Shown here in pieces: positions 49,254 through 57,500 of a DNA stretch of 57,500 nucleotides. A program made the translations under genes and the position numbers. The notes below the pieces were generated by a model that worked only from the letters and a program-made list of their open reading frames with translations, was not told where the DNA came from and did no database searches. The first letter of the stretch is position 1. Each line of letters begins with the position of its first letter. Source of the DNA: Symbiodinium natans (taxonomy: Eukaryota; Sar; Dinophyceae; Suessiales; Symbiodiniaceae); the NCBI GenBank assembly GCA_905221605.1, contig CAJNDS010002035.1, forward strand, positions 130,001 to 187,500, in the 5' to 3' direction.

Positions 49254-49803
49254 TCCTATCCCCTGCAAGACAGGCAGCCCCACCATCCCATCATGCCGGT
49301 GCCAATAACCCTAAACCCTAAACCCTAAACCCTAAAAACCCCGCTTTCGGCTCGTCACAAAACAAGCCTCCAGTCGAGCGGGACCGTGGCCTGCGAATGG
49401 GCAAAACCGCCCACGCCTGGGCCTTGAAGGTTAGGGTTTAGGGTTTAGGGTTCAGGGTTCAGGGTTTAGTGTCTAGGCGTTAAGGTTTAGGGTTTAGGGT
49501 TTCGGGTTTGGGGTTTAGGGCTAGGGTTTAGGGTTTAGGTGTTTGGAGGTGTTTGGGGGGTTTCGGCGCTGGAGAGGTTTCAGGCATCCTGATCAGGGCA
49601 TCCCAGGCTTGCCAGGCTGGGCCCTGTTCAGGGTTTAGGGTTTAGGGCTAGGGTTTAGGGTTTAGGGTTTAGGGCTAGGGTTTAGGGTTTAAGGATTAGG
49701 GGAAGTCTTCAACTCCTCGCGAAGACTTCTAGGAAGTAGAAGCACCTGGCAAGCTCATCCGAATCCTGTAGAGCCCAAACGCGTCAAGTCCGGGATCCGG
49801 TTT

Positions 49804-50031
49804 TTGGGGCGGCTGAGGCATTCTGAGCCCACGGCTGCACCTCCCTTGGATGTTTTTTCAAGGGGAAGACTGCCCGCGCCTCAGCTTTTTCAGGCCGTTT
49901 CTGAGCCTGTGGCTCAAGAGCCAGCACATGGGTCGTTTCCCACCGAAAAACCTTGGGTCCTTATGTACCCAAAGTGGTCTGGGTCAAAAATCCATGCTTC
50001 AAAGGTTTTTAAGACTTGTGTGGAGAGGTGA
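49804..50031 (+). CDS. Possible exon, unknown
   Basis: The open frame reads RLRHSEPTAAPPLDVFSRGR then VLMYPKWSGSKIHASKVFKT to TGA. It lies at the left of the tract-free block. A second frame (49850) also stays open, so the call is weak. Confidence 0.35.
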   Translation: MGRLRHSEPTAAPPLDVFSRGRLPAPQLFQAVSEPVAQEPAHGSFPTEKPWVLMYPKWSGSKIHASKVFKTCVER

Positions 50032-50071
50032 GGGCGGCTTCACCCCCCTGGACGGGTCTGTGCGCCCGAAG

Positions 50072-50419
50072 GGCTCAGGTCCGGGACTACCTCGTAGATG
50101 TCACCCCTGGGGAAGCGTGCTGGAACTGGCAGGTACCTTTGTCCGGGGACTTCTATCGAGAACAAGATGACGTTGTGCGGGGAATTGTGTGCCGGCCCTG
50201 GTCTAACTGGAGTGCATATGGAGTTAGGTCTGCTTGGTGCGGTGCTCGTCTTTGCCAGTGACGGTGGTGCGTCAGGCTCTCCTACGACGATCCTTCGGAA
50301 ACGAGCTTCTTCAAGGAGGCAACCTTACTTGTGCCTTGGGATGTTAAGGCCCCATGTCGGGCAGAAGAAGAGCCAGGCAAGTGGCCAGCCCTTGCAGGAC
50401 TCTGACCGGAAGAAGTCAG
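50072..50419 (+). CDS. Two-exon gene fragment, unknown
   Basis: The first part reads AQVRDYLVDVTPGEACWNWQ then VPLSGDFYREQDDVVRGIVC to about 50203. The second part (from about 50276, after GTCAG|G) reads SYDDPSETSFFKEATLLVPW then DVKAPCRAEEEPGKWPALAG and ends TGA at 50417. A 70-bp intron or a frame break separates them. The sequence looks like a real folded protein. No family was recognised. Confidence 0.5.
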
Positions 50420-50768
50420 CCTCTCCGTTTGATTCGACAGCTCAGGACTTGACTGCAAAGCTCCCACGAACCACTCTGTTGCTTGCACCTGTGTTGTGTT
50501 GCTGACAAGCTGACAGGTGGATTGACAAGCGGGCCTAGCTCAGGAGATGTGGCACCTATCTAGTGTCATACGATACCCTTAGTCTTCGTGATGCGAAAAC
50601 TTCAAGTGCACTACGCTGTAGCCAAAACCTAGCAAACTTTAAGAGTACTGAAAGGTATGGTTTATATTACGTCAGCACGCAGGGTGTTTCCGGTGCATCT
50701 GTGCAGCAGGTGCATCTGTGGGGCGTAGCGGGTGCGTCTGTCGGGTGCAACAGGCTGCCCGGCACCCT

Positions 50769-50850
50769 GCACCGGGTGCACCTGCACCCGCTTAGCGGCC
50801 CCTAATGCAACGCTAAATGTCCGCTAAGTGGGTGCAGGTGCACCGGGTGC
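50769..50850. repeat. 30-bp inverted repeat with 22-bp spacer
   Basis: The left arm 50769-50798 (CACCTGCACCCGCTTAGCGG end) pairs with the right arm 50821-50850 (CCGCTAAGTGGGTGCAGGTG start) at 28 of 30 positions. Degenerate GGTGCATCTGT units occur just upstream (50690-50750). Confidence 0.9.
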
Positions 50851-51190
50851 TGGGTGTAGGTGCGCAAGGACCCACTGCACCCCATAGACGCGCCCGCCGC
50901 CGTAAGGGTGCAGCGTACCTAGGGGTTTCGTGCCACGATAAGCCAATAGAGCAATACTCCTCGAGCTTGACAAGCCAGAACTTGAGTGATAGTGCAGGGG
51001 CAGTGGAGTCTGGTGCCTCTCCTGTTGCTCATTGTGTCCAGAAACAGACCCATCCTACTAACCGGAGACGTGACCTGAAGCTGTTCTGTTGAAGGCTTAG
51101 TTTGCTCAAGGCTGCTCTACACAAATCCTGTGTAGTGGCATAAATGGGAACCGGGCTGGCCTCTCCGCCCAAGGCGCCGAGTCACCTGGC

Positions 51191-51928
51191 ATGAGTCGCC
51201 GAAATCCCGCAAGGGCTCCCACAAGGGCTCCGGCCACGCAGTTCGCCTCGAGCCGGATCCCCTCAGTGAGCCGGGCAGTGTCGGCCATCTGCAATCGCCG
51301 CCCTGAGCCCTCGTGCATGGTGGAGTTTGTCGGGGGCCCCATGCGGTGGCGGTTTGTGGAAGAGGACTTCCTCCTAGATGAGCCAGATGTTACACCCGTG
51401 TCAACAGCTAGGCGCCAGGTGCCAAAGGTGCCGAAGATGCAGAGCCGCAGCCAGCCAAACCTACACGACGTCACCGTCGCTGCAGGCTGGGGCGAGAAGT
51501 CGGAACGCGAGCGAAGACTCGCCAAACTCGTGTCCAAACTCGGATACTGTCCAGGTTTGCCGCGGAAAGGCTTCGAATCTCGGTTAAGCAGCTTTCTTCC
51601 AGCTGAGTTCCGAGCTGGGTCTTTCAGCAACTATCGGCCAAAACCTCCGCCGCAGAAATCTAGCTATACTGGTGACGTGAACCTGGAGACTCGGCAGAAC
51701 CTCCGCATTCTGGAGCTGCCACCTGATGGCGATCGGCTTGTCCTCCGACGCTGGGGCCCGGGATTCTTCGAGCTGCCGCCCAAGCCTCACATAGAGGGCA
51801 CAGGTGGCACAGGTGGCGCAGGTGGCGCAGGTGGCAGAGGCCCAGGAACCGGAACAGGAATGGGGACCAACCGGGCGAAACCTTTTGCCTCCGCTCCCTC
51901 TCCCGAGTTAGACTCTACCATGCCATGA
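51191..51928 (+). CDS. 245-codon ORF, hypothetical protein
   Basis: ATG to TGA, GC-rich third positions, the longest credible uninterrupted host-type frame in the window. The N-terminus is basic and Ala/Arg/Pro-rich. The middle reads MRWRFVEEDFLLDEPDVTPV and KSERERRLAKLVSKLGYCPG. Near the end, four GGT/GGA-type repeats (GTGGTGGAGGAGG) come from a GGTGGCACA DNA repeat. No signal peptide, membrane helix or known domain was seen. It lies in the tract-free block and may be a single-exon gene or one large exon. Confidence 0.55.
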   Translation: MSRRNPARAPTRAPATQFASSRIPSVSRAVSAICNRRPEPSCMVEFVGGPMRWRFVEEDFLLDEPDVTPVSTARRQVPKVPKMQSRSQPNLHDVTVAAGWGEKSERERRLAKLVSKLGYCPGLPRKGFESRLSSFLPAEFRAGSFSNYRPKPPPQKSSYTGDVNLETRQNLRILELPPDGDRLVLRRWGPGFFELPPKPHIEGTGGTGGAGGAGGRGPGTGTGMGTNRAKPFASAPSPELDSTMP

Positions 51929-52945
51929 TCGAAGGACGCCCTGGAGATGCGACAGCTTGCAGGGTTACGAAGATGGGGCTGGTTGCGCCTCCTGCTTTCG
52001 CTGTTTGTCGAAGTAGACGGAGGGGGCAGGGGGCCCGCCGATGAGAAGAAGTAAGTAAAGTTTCCAGTCCGGACAAAAAGGCTTTGGCCCCCTGCCTCCT
52101 CTCTTCATGGTGGTGCAGTGTACTCACCTCTGCTCAAACCTTCTGAATTCCTACCTAAGTTGGCCTGTCACTTTGAAAAAAGATGTTGATAGCTGCTGAG
52201 GGACCGTGAACTCTTGTGTGGCAGAGATACATGTGATTAGTGCTGGGCTGCACTCAAAGGCCAAGGCGACTGAAGGCTTCCTTTGCATCGAACTTCGCAG
52301 CTTCAGCAGCCAAGTTGTGCAGGCTAGCCAGAAGCTGGATGGATGTGCTGCCCGACCAGCGTTCCAGATCAGTGCCACGTTCTTGGAAAGCTGCAGCAAC
52401 AAGGGTCTGTGGTCGGGATTGGGCGCCATTGTACCTAGCGGTGCTTGTTGAGAACCTGCCAGGACTGCCGCCGCTCCTGCTCTTACTGCCGATGCTGCTT
52501 CTACTCCTGCTCCCACTTCCGATACCGCTGTTGTAGCCATGCCCACTGCCGGTGCCTCTGTCATGCCTAGTGCTACCGCTGCTGCAGTCCCTTTGATTCT
52601 GCCTCCTGCTTCTCACCTTCACACTTCCTACTCGGGTGATGCTCGATCTGCTGCCACGTCTGCTGCGATGACGCGACTGCACCGGCAAGAGCTCTACCAG
52701 TGCTGCTTTGGCCGCGGTGCATGCTCTGTGGGGTGAGAAGCTTCGCCGCAGCGGCCGATAGTTCCGCTGGTGCCGAATTCGGCACCCTACAAGGCCCTAC
52801 ACTTAAAGCCTTACAGGCTAAATTTTTGTGTGGAGTGGATACCTGATCAGGACCGGCCGCCTAAGCCTGCCCAAGACATTACCGAGGCTTGGCTTTTCTT
52901 TTTTGCCGTTGTAGCTTGAAACTGCTGGACCCTTGACCCTTGCCC
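51929..52945. other. Tract-free unique DNA; possible Ala/Pro/Thr-rich coding piece
   Basis: 52452-52736 is open on the + strand and reads EPARTAAAPALTADAASTPA and on, in GCT/ACT-type codons. This could be coding or a degenerate GCTNCT repeat. An 18-bp perfect palindrome, GGTGCCGAATTCGGCACC, is at 52771-52788. Nothing else was supported. Confidence 0.35.
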
Positions 52946-53293
52946 CTAAACCCTAAACCCTAAACCCTAAACCCTAAGCCCCAAACCCTAAGCCCTGAAC
53001 CCTGAACCCTGAACCCTGAACCCTGAACCCTACACCCTAAACCCTAAGCCCTGAACCGATGCCGTTGTTGGGGCTCTTTGAGTCGACTCAAGCCCCTGTG
53101 AGCTGCGAAGGCGACCTCTGTCTACCTCGAAGACGGTTCCAAGGCTCAGCCGGGGGCGCCCGCGGTGCGCGATAGTATGGGTTTAGGGTCTGGGGCCAGA
53201 GTTTAGAGGGTTGAGCTTCAGGGTTAAGGGTTTAGTTATAGGGTTTAGAGTTTGGGGTTTAGGGTTTGCTGTAATGGTGCTTAGACGCTGTGA

Positions 53294-53390
53294 GGTTTGG
53301 ATACAGGATCAGCTCGAAAGCTTCGCGAGGCGCGCCGAGCAGCTCTGGCCCGACTCCCGACCGTGGAGGGCCATCCGATACTTTGCTCCC
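53294..53390 (+). CDS. Exon, unknown
   Basis: After TGTGAG|G it reads VWIQDQLESFARRAEQLWPD then SRPWRAIRYF, an amphipathic helix-like segment. A degenerate TTTAGGG tract precedes it. No family was recognised. Confidence 0.5.
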
Positions 53391-53399
53391 ACCCCACGC

Positions 53400-54612
53400 C
53401 GTCCGAGGCGGCAAAGCCACCCAAACCTATTCCTTTCAGGGCTTAGGCCTAAACTCAAGTCTTCTAACAACTTTTTCCGTTTCAGGGCATGTCGTGTCAG
53501 GGGGTTGTAAGAGGGTCCCGGGGCAGTCCCAGTCCCGGGGAAGGAGGGGTCTTAGGGGGGGGTTTCAGGAAGTTAGGAGCCGGGCAGAGGGGCCCTAGTC
53601 GCTACGGCAAGGGGTCCGGGGCCTTGGGGTACCACTTTTTGCAAGGGGGCCAATAGAATGCTGGGTTATTGGGGTAGCGTGCTCCGGTACCGCGCCCATC
53701 GTGGGTGCTACCAACCTCCGAGACTCCGAGCTGCGGGAGGCGGGCGAACGACCTGGGTCGGCTTGCGGGTTAGAGGTTCTGGACCCTTAACGTTAAGGAG
53801 CCATGCTTCACCATACGACGAAAGAAAGAATCGCAAAACAACAAGAAGGAGCTGGTTTAGAACTTACCCTAAACCGGCTAAACCCTGCGCCCACATGATG
53901 CCCACTTTGCGTCTCCAGCGCCGGAGGGTTTGGGCTTAAGGGTTTAGGGTTAAGGGGTTAGGGTTTAGGGTTCAGGATTTAAGGTTCAGGGTTCAAGGTT
54001 CAGGGTTTGTAGGGTTTAGGGCACAACTGCACGGAGCAGGCGTGGGAATACGGCAATCGCTTGCCGCGCTCACAGAGTTGTGCTTCTCAGAATCTTTCTG
54101 AGGCCCGTGTCTTTTCACGCCCAGGCTGGGATTCCTGGGGGACGAAATCACAGCACAGATCAAAAAAGTGAGGGCCTCAGGTTCGGAGTGTTCCCGAGCC
54201 GTTTTTGCGCTTGGCCCCTTCCATCTTCCCGAAACTTCAGGCGCATCAGGCGCATCATGCGCACCTAGGACCGGCGTACCGCATTCGCTACCGGCTCCTA
54301 AGCCAACCAAGCCGATCAATAGTGTAGGTCGAGCTGCGCCCAGATTTATATCCTTCATTAAGATACCCGCGAGAGTGCTTAGAGCTATCCGGCGCGGGTG
54401 GTGGCCATTGGGCGACCGTCCCAAGCCCTTCTGGAAGCTTCATTGGTAGAGCTAATATAAGCAAGGTTGCTTCTCAACCGTAAATCAACGAGTACTATCC
54501 CAACCACGAACTTGATTTAGGACCCTGGAAATCCAGGGCTAGAACCAACCTGGGCCGAGCCGGAGGGCGCTTAGCGAGTCCTCGCCTGCGGGATTTGGGT
54601 GTGGGGTAGAAG
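53400..54612. other. Unique stretch with unsupported frames
   Basis: Holds degenerate TTTAGGG at 53940-54020 and several 80-140-codon frames on both strands (for example 53993-54424 minus and 54168-54449 plus). None shows a family, and neither strand is favoured. The repeat GGCGCATCA occurs three times near 54240-54260. Confidence 0.4.
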
Positions 54613-54782
54613 TTAGGGTTTAGGGTTTAGGGTTTAGGGTTTGGGGTTTAGGGTTTAGGGTGTAGGGTATCACCGCAAAGAAACCGTCTAGGTTCCAGGG
54701 CGTCCTTGAGACTCAACGTCGTGCCATGGTGCCTAAGGTGAACAGATTGAAGTTCACAGTTTTCCCTTCATGTCTTGATGTT

Positions 54783-54897
54783 TACTGTTGGTTAGTAGGG
54801 GGATGAGGGAGCAAGGTACCCTGCAGAATCCCTTAAAGGGTATATGTAAGGGGATATAGGGTGCCTCATTCCCTCATTCCCTACTAAGCAACAGTAA
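54783..54897. mobile_element. MITE-like inverted repeat, family A, copy 4
   Basis: Ends TACTGTTGGTTAGTAGGGGG and CCCTACTAAGCAACAGTA pair. The inner arms GATGAGGGA and TCCCTCATTCCC match the other copies. Confidence 0.85.
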
Positions 54898-54917
54898 GGA
54901 TGTGGGGGGTTGGTACT

Positions 54918-55007
54918 AAATTTTGGGCCCTTTCGGCAGCCTGAGCTATCAGCTATACGGCTATGAGGAATCTATCGTGAGGGCGAGAGAGAAAGGGCCC
55001 AAAATTT
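54918..55007. repeat. Inverted repeat AAATTTTGGGCCCTTTC
   Basis: A perfect 17-bp arm at 54918-54934 and its complement at 54991-55007, 56 bp apart. It may be a further foldback element, directly right of the family A copy. Confidence 0.85.
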
Positions 55008-55244
55008 GGATCCACCCACGTGCTCGTCAGGCTTTTAGGGGGATCTTTGGGCACCTTGGGGGTGGCGCCAGGTCAAAGCACAGGTTATATGGGACGATCT
55101 CATGTGCGAGATCAAAGTTCGGGTTGGCGCCCTTGCGTTTTTTTTTGCAAGCTGCCACGGCTTTCTTGGGCTTTCTTGTGGCTTTCGGGGGCCGAGGACG
55201 CTGGTCCCTCGTCATGCGTCCCACGTTCATGTGTCAGGCGATTC

Positions 55245-55383
55245 AGCTGAGGCATATCAGATCCCGGAGAACCGGGTCGTCTTTGTATTCCAAAGGCTTG
55301 GAGGCGATAGCTTAGCCTTCAACTCGCTGTGGCTGCCTCAGACGGGGGAGACGCTAAGCAATTTAGCTCTTAGAGCTTCGTAG
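55245..55383 (+). CDS. Possible terminal exon, unknown
   Basis: After GCTGAG|G it reads AYQIPENRVVFVFQRLGGDS then LAFNSLWLPQTGETLSNLAL and ends TAG at 55381. No family was recognised. Confidence 0.45.
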
Positions 55384-55479
55384 AGTTTCCTAGACTCAGG
55401 TTCCAATGTCTTAAGGAGCTCCTCAAGACGGGAGATACTGCACTTCTCTCAGCAAGCTTCGGTTGAAACATCGGGCATG

Positions 55480-55700
55480 GGTCCCAAGCGGCCTCAATTG
55501 CCGCCCTTTGAACCAGGCGCAGCCAGCCCCCGTGAGCTTGACTGCACCTTCTGTTTCACAAAAGGCCCCGGGTGCAGTGCGGCTTTGGAACTGGGCATAC
55601 CGGCTTACCGGCGGAACGATCGAAGGACACACATTCCGGCCAACCAGACCTGACACCCCTGTTGGATGCTGCGCCGCCCTCAGACAAGGACGAGAGGCGC
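55480..55700 (+). CDS. Possible exon, unknown
   Basis: One plus frame reads GPKRPQLPPFEPGAASPREL then CTFCFTKGPGCSAALELGIP and stops near 55651. Another plus frame is open to 55720. Either could be coding. No family was recognised. Confidence 0.3.
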
Positions 55701-55855
55701 TCTCTCTCCTGATCTTCTGAGGAGGTTTGACTAAAACCAAGGCTCACAGGGCCGAAGACACCCAAGCACAGGCACGCCGGCTTGAGGAGCCTGAGCCCTT
55801 GACCCTATAGGAGCCGCCCAGAGCACGCATCCCCGCATCTGACCAGGAACCCGAT

Positions 55856-55942
55856 TGTGTGCGTGCTCGCGCGCACGAGCACGCGCACGCACCCAACCAC
55901 CCACACACGCACGCACGCATGCACGCATGCGCGCGCGCGCGA
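55856..55942. repeat. (GCAC)n / (GC)n simple repeat
   Basis: An alternating purine-pyrimidine run that could adopt Z-DNA, ending in GCGCGCGCGCG. Confidence 0.9.
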
Positions 55943-56019
55943 ACATACGCAGTTCGTAAACGGCTTCTCCTTGCAACAGGCGGAGGCTGCGGCTGGCATG
56001 GTAGCTGCAGCTGAGGCTG

Positions 56020-56683
56020 GGGTAGAGAGGTAGAGAGGTAGAGAGGTAGAGAGGTAGAGAGGTAGAGAGGTAGAGAGGTAGAGAGGTAGAGAGGTAGAGA
56101 GGTAGAGAGGTAGAGAGGTAGAGAGGTAGAGAGGTAGAGAGGTAGAGACGCAGAGAGGTAGAGAGGTAGAGAGGTAGAGAGGTAGAGAGGTAGAGAGGTA
56201 GAGAGGTAGAGAGGTAGAGAGGTAGAGAGGTAGAGAGGTAGAGAGGTAGAGAGGTAGAGAGGTAGAGAGGTAGAGAGGTAGAGAGGTAGAGAGGAAAGAG
56301 GTAGAGGGGTAGAGAAGCAGAGAGGTAAAGAGATAAAGAAGTAGAGAGGTAGAGAGGTCGAGAGGCAAAGAGGTAGAGAAGTAGAGAAGCAAAGAAGTAG
56401 AGAGGTAGTGGATAGAGATGTAGAGAGGTAGAAAGGTAAAGAGGCAGAGAGGCAGAAAGGGAGAGAGGGAGAGAGGGAGAGAGGGAGAGAGGGAGAGAGG
56501 GAGAGAGGCAGAGAGGTAGAGAGGTAGAGAGGTAGAGAGGTAGAGAGGTAGAGAGGTAGAGAGGTAGAGAGGTAGAGAGGTAGAGAGGTAGAGAGGTAGA
56601 GAGGTAGAGACGTAGAGAGGTAGAGAGGTAGAGAGGTAGAGGGGTAGAGAGGTAGAGACGTAGAGAGGTAGAGAGGTAGAGAT
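56020..56683. repeat. GAGAGGTA octamer satellite, 660 bp
   Basis: About 80 units of GAGAGGTA with a variant core (GAGAGGGA at 56459-56510, GAAGTAGA at 56330-56400). The minus-strand Ser-Leu-Pro-Leu-Tyr frame is a repeat artefact. Confidence 0.98.
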
Positions 56684-56819
56684 CTCAGAGTGTAGGGTTC
56701 AGGGAGGGTTTAGGGTGTCGGGGTGAGATGCCAAAAGCTCCTCGTTCTGCCCAGGACACCGACTCTGTTCAGCAGCTTTGCTGGGCACTTAGATTGGGAC
56801 TGGCCCTGGCCCTAAGTCC

Positions 56820-57085
56820 CCAAACCCTAAACCCTAAACCCTAAACCCTAAACCCTAAACCCTAAACCCTAAACCCTAAACCCTAAACCCTAAACCCTAA
56901 ACCCTAAACCCTAAACCCTAAACCCTAAACCTAACCCTAAACCCTAAACCCTAAACCCTAAACCCTAAACCCTAAACCCTAAACCCTAAACCCTAAACCC
57001 TAAACCCTAAACCCTAAACCCTAAACCCTAAACCCTAAACCCTAAACCCTAAACCCTAAACCCTAAACCCAAAACCCTAAATCCT
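56820..57085. repeat. CCCTAAA array, 265 bp
   Basis: About 37 nearly perfect units with one 6-bp slip near 56930. Confidence 0.97.
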
Positions 57086-57500
57086 AAGAACTTAGCCCCA
57101 AGCCCTGAGCCCTGAGCCCAAAAACCCTACAATCATCTAACACCTGAACCCGCAGCCGCACGAGAGGAGTTGAAGGGTTTTTAGGGTCTCAGGGTTTTTA
57201 AGGCTTAGGGTTTTAAGCTTAAGATTTGGCAAATAAGGTTAGGGCCTTCAGGGCATTGGGTTTCAGGGTTTTGGGTTTAGGTTTAGGAACCTTGAGCGGC
57301 GCAACCAGTGGACGGCTTTTGACCAACGGGCCAGCTCTGTCCCCCCCGCCCCCCGCCCCCCGCCCCCCGCCCCCTCCGCCCGCTCGCGCACACACGAAGC
57401 CCTGAAAGCATCGACAGCCTCGTAACCCATGCCGCGTGAAAAGCCCTGGACCATACACCCCCCAAACTCCTAAGCTCCTCATCCACAAAGCCCCCAAACT
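57086..57500. other. Right edge: degenerate tracts, no supported gene
   Basis: Degenerate CCCTAAA then TTTAGGG (57175-57285), and a CCCCCCGCCCC run at 57341-57375. Overlapping minus-strand frames (57219-57497) have no family. Confidence 0.5.

Larger units (their letters stand above)
288..57260. repeat. Window-wide dispersed telomere-like heptamer tracts (TTTAGGG / CCCTAAA)
   Basis: About 110 tracts, from 3 to over 70 units, are scattered through the window. The main CCCTAAA-oriented ones start near 288, 937, 1848, 3022, 3794, 4873, 5987, 7065, 10110, 11334, 13482, 15636, 17408, 20121, 20772, 22020, 22200, 24470, 24903, 25724, 26140, 27320, 30428, 31384, 32002, 33885, 37102, 47297, 48180, 52945 and 56820. 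The main TTTAGGG-oriented ones start near 503, 2046, 3968, 4178, 7306, 8487, 9298, 11507, 12850, 14443, 15911, 17656, 21177, 21670, 24665, 25147, 25530, 26378, 27895, 28422, 29928, 31200, 34115, 36268, 37353, 46294, 47962 and 53178. Most lie between exon-like islands, so most are probably intronic. The orientation mostly alternates C then G around each island. Confidence 0.97.

Noticed and set aside
52771-52788. cDNA-library adaptor contamination (GAATTCGGCAC)
   Set aside because: The 18-bp palindrome shares the EcoRI-adaptor core, but the outer bases (GGTGCC) do not match the adaptor and the flanks read as ordinary genomic DNA.
55805-56392. Ser-Leu-Pro-Leu-Tyr ORF on the minus strand
   Set aside because: Translation of the GAGAGGTA satellite.
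1-57500. Chain of telomere-capped nanochromosomes joined by misassembly
   Set aside because: The CCCTAAA-unique-TTTAGGG order does mimic capped molecules. But exons of single genes (CDF, 15.1-16.5 kb gene) run in order and in phase across many islands, so the tracts lie inside introns.

Overview
The window reads as nuclear DNA of a dinoflagellate, most likely a Symbiodiniaceae-like alga. This is inferred, not proven. Three things point there. Plant-type telomere heptamers (TTTAGGG/CCCTAAA) are everywhere. Exon-like islands use AG|G acceptors with GT, GC and GA donors, as described for dinoflagellates. The 12-nt 3' end of the dinoflagellate spliced leader (TTTTGGCTCAAG) lies in both LTRs of the only large mobile element. 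No rRNA, tRNA or CRISPR array was recognised.

Layout. From 1 to 37.6 kb and again from 46.3 kb to the end, short unique islands (50-200 bp, many readable as exons) are separated by about 110 telomere-like tracts. Tract orientation is not random: CCCTAAA usually lies on the left of an exon island and TTTAGGG on its right. Introns therefore tend to open with TTTAGGG and close with CCCTAAA. Intron interiors hold simple repeats, minisatellites and at least six families of short inverted-repeat (MITE-like) elements. Nearly all exons are on the + strand. Genes that can be named: a cation diffusion facilitator metal transporter (about 0.4-5.0 kb), EF-hand exons (20-26.3 kb) and an F-box-like protein (28.8-31.8 kb). 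A lysine-rich/acidic protein C-terminus (15.1-16.5 kb) has exon phases that join cleanly. Other exon chains have no recognisable family.

The standout feature is an 8,662-bp LTR element at 37632-46293, inserted inside a TTTAGGG tract. It has 219-bp LTRs differing at 2 positions, a heptamer-phased 5-bp target duplication (TAGGG) and a primer-binding site like the half-tRNA-Met site of Drosophila copia. Between the LTRs, coding is continuous for about 7.8 kb through eight overlapping frames. The predicted proteins carry a WW domain, an S1 RNA-binding fold, a PABC/MLLE domain (KITGMLL motif) and six CCCH zinc fingers. No reverse transcriptase, integrase, RNase H or protease motif is visible. It looks like a non-autonomous retroelement carrying an mRNP-type cargo.

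After the element come a 'CTGGGCAAGGTCA' minisatellite, a long CCCTAAA array, one good minus-strand terminal exon, a 3.2-kb stretch without telomeric tracts (49.7-52.9 kb, holding a 245-codon ORF), and a GAGAGGTA satellite near 56-56.7 kb. Exon joins were made by eye from splice dinucleotides and phase, so exon borders are approximate. No database search was possible.
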